The translations under genes and the position numbers were made by a program. Source: Streptomyces misionensis (GTDB lineage: Bacteria; Actinomycetota; Actinomycetes; Streptomycetales; Streptomycetaceae). Taken from it: a DNA stretch of 64,000 nucleotides. Under the pieces are notes generated by a model. That model ran no database searches and was not told the origin of the DNA. It was given only the letters and a program-made list of their open reading frames with translations. Positions 60,875-64,000 of this stretch are shown here, piece by piece. How positions within the stretch are numbered: position 1 is the stretch's first letter; the number at the start of each line of letters is the position of its first letter. Where the stretch lies: positions 4,356,501-4,420,500 of the forward strand of contig NZ_FNTD01000004.1 of the NCBI RefSeq assembly GCF_900104815.1, given 5' to 3'.

Positions 60875-61780
60875 GTGGCAGACTTCGGGCCCTCAAGACG
60901 GTTGGGGAGGCTGGCGAACGTGAGCGCGGGAGAGCCCGGATCGGTGGTGCGGCGGATGCTGCTCGGCTCGCAACTCAGGCGACTGCGGGAGGCGCGGGGG
61001 ATCACGCGCGAGGCGGCGGGGTACTCCATCCGCGCCTCCGAGTCGAAGATCAGCCGGATGGAGCTGGGCCGGGTGAGCTTCAAGACGCGGGACGTGGAAG
61101 ACCTGCTGACGCTGTACGGCATCACGGACGAGGCGGAGCGGCAGTCGCTGCTGTCCCTCGCCCGCGAGGCCAACGTCGCGGGCTGGTGGCACAGTTACAG
61201 CGACGTCCTGCCCAACTGGTTCCCCACCTACGTGGGCCTGGAGGGCGCCGCCGCCCTGATCCGCGCCTACGAGGTTCAGTTCGTGCACGGCCTGCTGCAG
61301 ACCGAGGAGTACGCCCGCGCGGTGGTCCGGCGCGGCATGAAGGGCGCGAGCGCGGACGACGTCGAACGGCGGGTCGCGCTGCGCCTGGAGCGCCAGAAGT
61401 ACCTGCTGACCGACAGCGGCCCCGAGTTCCACATCGTCCTGGACGAGGCCGCGCTGCGCCGCCCCTACGGCGGCCGCGAGGTGATGCGCGGCCAGCTCCA
61501 GCACCTGATCGACATCTCGGAGCGGCCCAACGTACGGCTCCAGGTCATGCCGTTCAGCTTCGGCGGCCACTCCGGCGAGAGCGGCGCGTTCACGATCCTC
61601 AGCTTCCCCGAGTCCGATCTGTCCGACGTCGTCTACCTGGAGCAGCTGACCAGCGCCCTGTACCTGGACAAGCGCGAGGACGTGGCCCAGTACGAGCAGG
61701 CGCTCAAGGAGTTGCAGCAGGACAGCCCGGGCCCGGACGAGAGCCGGGATCTTCTGCGGGGGCTGCTCCAACTCTCGTGA
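60875..61780 (+). CDS. XRE-family regulator with DUF5753 domain
   Basis: 301 residues from GTG 60875, with GGAG 8 bases upstream; GTG 60920 is an alternative. The N-terminal helix-turn-helix (about 30-80, LGSQLRRLREARGITREAAGYSIRASESKISRMELGR, cited for its Q...S..SKISR contacts) and the DUF5753 domain (about 110-290: WWHSYSDVLPNWFPTYVGLE ... QTEEYARAVVRRG) are typical of WhiJ-like regulators. Divergent from the anti-sigma gene; the common motif 163-191 bp upstream is a candidate binding site. Confidence 0.93.
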   Translation: MADFGPSRRLGRLANVSAGEPGSVVRRMLLGSQLRRLREARGITREAAGYSIRASESKISRMELGRVSFKTRDVEDLLTLYGITDEAERQSLLSLAREANVAGWWHSYSDVLPNWFPTYVGLEGAAALIRAYEVQFVHGLLQTEEYARAVVRRGMKGASADDVERRVALRLERQKYLLTDSGPEFHIVLDEAALRRPYGGREVMRGQLQHLIDISERPNVRLQVMPFSFGGHSGESGAFTILSFPESDLSDVVYLEQLTSALYLDKREDVAQYEQALKELQQDSPGPDESRDLLRGLLQLS

Positions 61781-61855
61781 CCCGCAAGTAGGATGACGCC
61801 CGATCAGACTCAGACCGTGGCCGGGATCCGGCTCCGCTAGTGATTGAGGGATCAC

Positions 61856-63316
61856 ATGTCGTCCTACTTCAGCGACCTGGCCCAGCAGTACATCGACGGT
61901 GAATGGCGACCGGGCAGTGGCTCCTGGGACGTCATCGACTTCAATCCGTACGACGACGAGAAGCTGGCCTCCATCACCGTGGCCACCGTCGACGAGGTCG
62001 ACCAGGCCTACCGGGCCGCCGCGCGCGCCCAGAAGGCCTGGGGCGAGACCAGCCCGTACGTCCGGCGCGCGGTGTTCGAGCGGGTGCTGCGGCTGCTGGA
62101 GGACCGCGAGCAGGAGATATCCGACCTGATCATCGCGGAGCTCGGCGGCACCCGGGTGAAGGCCGGCTTCGAGCTGCACCTCGCCAAGGAGTTCCTGCGC
62201 GAGGCCGTCCACCTGGCGCTGGCCCCCGAGGGCCGGATCCTGCCGTCCCCGGGCGAGGGCAAGGAGAACCGCGTCTACCGGGTGCCGGTGGGCGTCGTGG
62301 GCGTGATCAGCCCCTTCAACTTCCCCTTCCTGCTGTCGCTGAAGTCCGTCGCCCCGGCCCTCGCGCTCGGCAACGGCGTGGTCCTCAAGCCGCACCAGAA
62401 CACCCCGATCGCCGGCGGCACCCTGATCGCCAAGCTGTTCGAGGAGGCCGGGCTGCCCGGCGGCCTGCTGAACGTGGTCGTCACCGACATCGCCGAGATC
62501 GGCGACGCGTTCATCGAGCACCCGATCCCGAAGGTCATCTCCTTCACCGGTTCCGACCAGGTGGGCCGGCACGTCGCCACCGTCTGCGCCGCCAACTTCA
62601 AGCGCTCGGTGCTCGAACTGGGCGGCAACAGCGCCCTGGTGGTGCTGGACGACGCGGACCTCGACTACGCGGTGGACGCGGCGGTCTTCAGCCGGTTCGT
62701 CCACCAGGGCCAGGTCTGCATGGCCGCCAACCGGGTCCTCGTGGACCGGTCGGTCGCCGACGAGTTCACCGAGAAGTTCGTCGCCAAGGTCCGCACCCTC
62801 AAGGTCGGCGACCCGCGCGACCCGGAGACCGTCATCGGCCCGGTGATCAACTCCGCGCAGGCGAACGCCCTTTCCGGCGTGGTCGAGCAGGCGCTGGCCG
62901 AGGGCGCCACCGCCCTGGTGCACGGCACCACCACCAACAACCTGGTCGAGCCCTCGGTGCTCACCGGTGTGCCCGCCGACTCGTCGCTGCTCCAGCAGGA
63001 GGTGTTCGGTCCGGTCGTCTTCCTCGTCCCGTTCGACGGCGAGGAGGAGGCGGTCAGGATCGTCAACGACACCCCGTACGGCCTCAGCGGCGCCGTCCAC
63101 ACCGGGAACGTCGAGCGGGGCGTCGCCTTCGCCAAGCGCATCGACAGCGGCATGTTCCACGTGAACGACGGCACCGTGCACGACGAGCCGATCGTGCCCT
63201 TCGGCGGTGAGAAGAACTCCGGTGTCGGCCGCCTCAACGGCGAGACGACCCTGGAGGCCTTCACCTCGGTCAAGTGGATCTCGGTCCAGCACGGCCGCAG
63301 CGGCTTCCCGTTCTGA
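61856..63316 (+). CDS. NAD(P)-dependent aldehyde dehydrogenase (benzaldehyde/vanillin type)
   Basis: 486 residues from ATG 61856, with GAGGGAT upstream. SPFNFPFLLSLKSVAPALALGNGVVLKPHQNTP (cofactor loop), the catalytic Glu in LELGGN, the catalytic Cys in GQVCMAANR and GPVVFLVPF are all present. It matches the aromatic aldehyde dehydrogenases (benzaldehyde or vanillin type), but no vanillate or benzoate genes are nearby. Oxidises an aldehyde to the acid. A strong terminator follows at 63334. Confidence 0.93.
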   Translation: MSSYFSDLAQQYIDGEWRPGSGSWDVIDFNPYDDEKLASITVATVDEVDQAYRAAARAQKAWGETSPYVRRAVFERVLRLLEDREQEISDLIIAELGGTRVKAGFELHLAKEFLREAVHLALAPEGRILPSPGEGKENRVYRVPVGVVGVISPFNFPFLLSLKSVAPALALGNGVVLKPHQNTPIAGGTLIAKLFEEAGLPGGLLNVVVTDIAEIGDAFIEHPIPKVISFTGSDQVGRHVATVCAANFKRSVLELGGNSALVVLDDADLDYAVDAAVFSRFVHQGQVCMAANRVLVDRSVADEFTEKFVAKVRTLKVGDPRDPETVIGPVINSAQANALSGVVEQALAEGATALVHGTTTNNLVEPSVLTGVPADSSLLQQEVFGPVVFLVPFDGEEEAVRIVNDTPYGLSGAVHTGNVERGVAFAKRIDSGMFHVNDGTVHDEPIVPFGGEKNSGVGRLNGETTLEAFTSVKWISVQHGRSGFPF

Positions 63317-63333
63317 ACCGCTCCGGCTCCCGC

Positions 63334-63368
63334 GGGCCCTTTAGGTCAGGATCCGACCTAGAGGGCCC
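63334..63368 (+). terminator. Terminator of the aldehyde dehydrogenase gene
   Basis: GGGCCCTTTAGGTC (63334-63347), 7-base loop, GACCTAGAGGGCCC (63355-63368): 14-bp stem with one T-G wobble. Confidence 0.85.
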
Positions 63369-63425
63369 GTAGCTTTTCCGGTGTCGGGGCGACCGCCCCG
63401 GTGAACCGAGGAGAGGCGGCCGGTC

Positions 63426-63968
63426 ATGGTCACGCACGTGGCTGCGGAGGCACGGGGCGACGAGCGGGGAGCGCTGCTGGCGTTCCTGGAGGAGCAGCGC
63501 GGCGGCATCCGCCGGGCCGTGCTCGGGCTGAGCGAGGAGCAGGCCCGCACCCGTCCGAGCGCGAGCGAGCTGTCCCTGGGCGGGCTGCTCAAGCACGTCG
63601 CCGAGGTCGAGCAGGCGTGGCTCGCCCGCGCGAAGCAGGAGCCGCCGGCGGTGCGGCGGGACCAGTCGAACTGGGACGAGAGCTTCCGGCTGGTCGGCGA
63701 GGAGACGGTGGCCTCCCAGCTGGCGTACTGGGAGCAGGTCGCGGCCGAGACGGAGAAGTACATCCGCTCCGCGCCCAGCCTGGACGACACCTTCCCGCTG
63801 CCGCCCGACCCCTGGTTCCCGCCGGAGGGCCGCGTCTCGCTGCGCTGGCTGTGCCTCCACCTGATCCGCGAGACCGCCCGGCACGCCGGTCACGCCGACA
63901 TCCTGCGCGAGTCCCTCGACGGGAAGACCGCCTTCGAACTGGTCGCCCTGGAGCGGCAGGAGCCGTAA
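63426..63968 (+). CDS. DinB-like (DUF664) metal-dependent hydrolase-fold protein
   Basis: 180 residues from ATG 63426. ELSLGGLLKHVAEVEQAWL supplies the first histidine of the DinB-fold metal site, and LRWLCLHLIRETARHAGHADILRE holds two more (the H..H.GHAD pattern). The family includes mycothiol-dependent enzymes and DNA-damage-inducible proteins, but this DUF664 branch has no assigned reaction. It is complete and ends 32 bp before the window edge. Confidence 0.9.
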   Translation: MVTHVAAEARGDERGALLAFLEEQRGGIRRAVLGLSEEQARTRPSASELSLGGLLKHVAEVEQAWLARAKQEPPAVRRDQSNWDESFRLVGEETVASQLAYWEQVAAETEKYIRSAPSLDDTFPLPPDPWFPPEGRVSLRWLCLHLIRETARHAGHADILRESLDGKTAFELVALERQEP

Positions 63969-64000
63969 CCGGACGGCCCCGCAGGGCCCCGGCCGCGCGC

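Overview
The window is a high-GC (roughly 72 %) segment with very high third-position GC, GTG and TTG starts, and ATGA overlaps between adjacent genes. Together with bldG, a Tad-type pilus locus, an AfsR/SARP regulator and DUF397/XRE pairs, this points to the chromosomal core of a Streptomyces. From memory, the order (ArsA-like pair, crp, nth, nhaA, acsA, tad, helicase, bldG, hppA, topA, tmk, holB) matches the S. coelicolor SCO354x-SCO357x region read in reverse. That is recalled synteny, not a search result.

Region 1 (1-8.9 kb): two overlapping ArsA-like ATPases, a RidA/NUDIX/metallo-beta-lactamase run, a nucleotidyltransferase, and crp divergent from nth with a Crp-type palindrome between them. 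A CoA-type NUDIX enzyme and a MarP-like membrane serine protease follow. Region 2 (8.9-19.1 kb): an epoxide-hydrolase-like enzyme with a holin-like membrane protein, NhaA, acetyl-CoA synthetase, and a deacetylase-like lipoprotein. A CooC-like ATPase is divergent from a degenerate Fic-domain protein whose start codon lies at the centre of a perfect 22-bp palindrome. A membrane-anchored HAD phosphatase closes the region. Region 3 (19.2-25.9 kb): a compact Tad/Flp locus (CpaE-like, CpaF, TadB, TadC, Flp-like pilin, TadE, TadG-like). Its last frame runs on, antisense, into the helicase gene.

Region 4 (25.2-34.8 kb): a MrfA/YprA-type helicase divergent from bldG, the BldG partner anti-sigma-like protein, hppA, a lipoprotein, a methyltransferase and a small membrane protein. 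Region 5 (35-44.6 kb): topA, a membrane-domain/thymidylate-kinase/coiled-coil fusion, holB, and a lipoprotein peptidase. Region 6 (44.7-50.1 kb): tRNA-Thr(CGT), then a more accessory-looking stretch. It holds an oxidoreductase/TetR divergent pair with an operator-like palindrome, a CBM2-Cip1-like secreted protein behind a perfect CebR-type box, a Gfo/Idh/MocA oxidoreductase and a GT2 glycosyltransferase.

Region 7 (50.1-64 kb): a large SARP-NB-ARC-TPR regulator, an atypical family-A DNA polymerase, a Clp_N/HTH protein under twin palindromes, a DUF2786 protein, two lipoproteins, a DUF397/anti-sigma/XRE-DUF5753 trio, an aldehyde dehydrogenase and a DinB-like protein. A 17-bp sequence is shared exactly, in opposite orientation, by two intergenic regions of the trio.

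No insertion sequence, prophage, rRNA or CRISPR array was seen. The best candidates for undescribed biology are the palindrome-controlled Fic-like/CooC-like pair, the shared motif in the DUF397/XRE trio, the twin-palindrome Clp_N/HTH gene, and the odd small-ORF and run-on features of the Tad locus.
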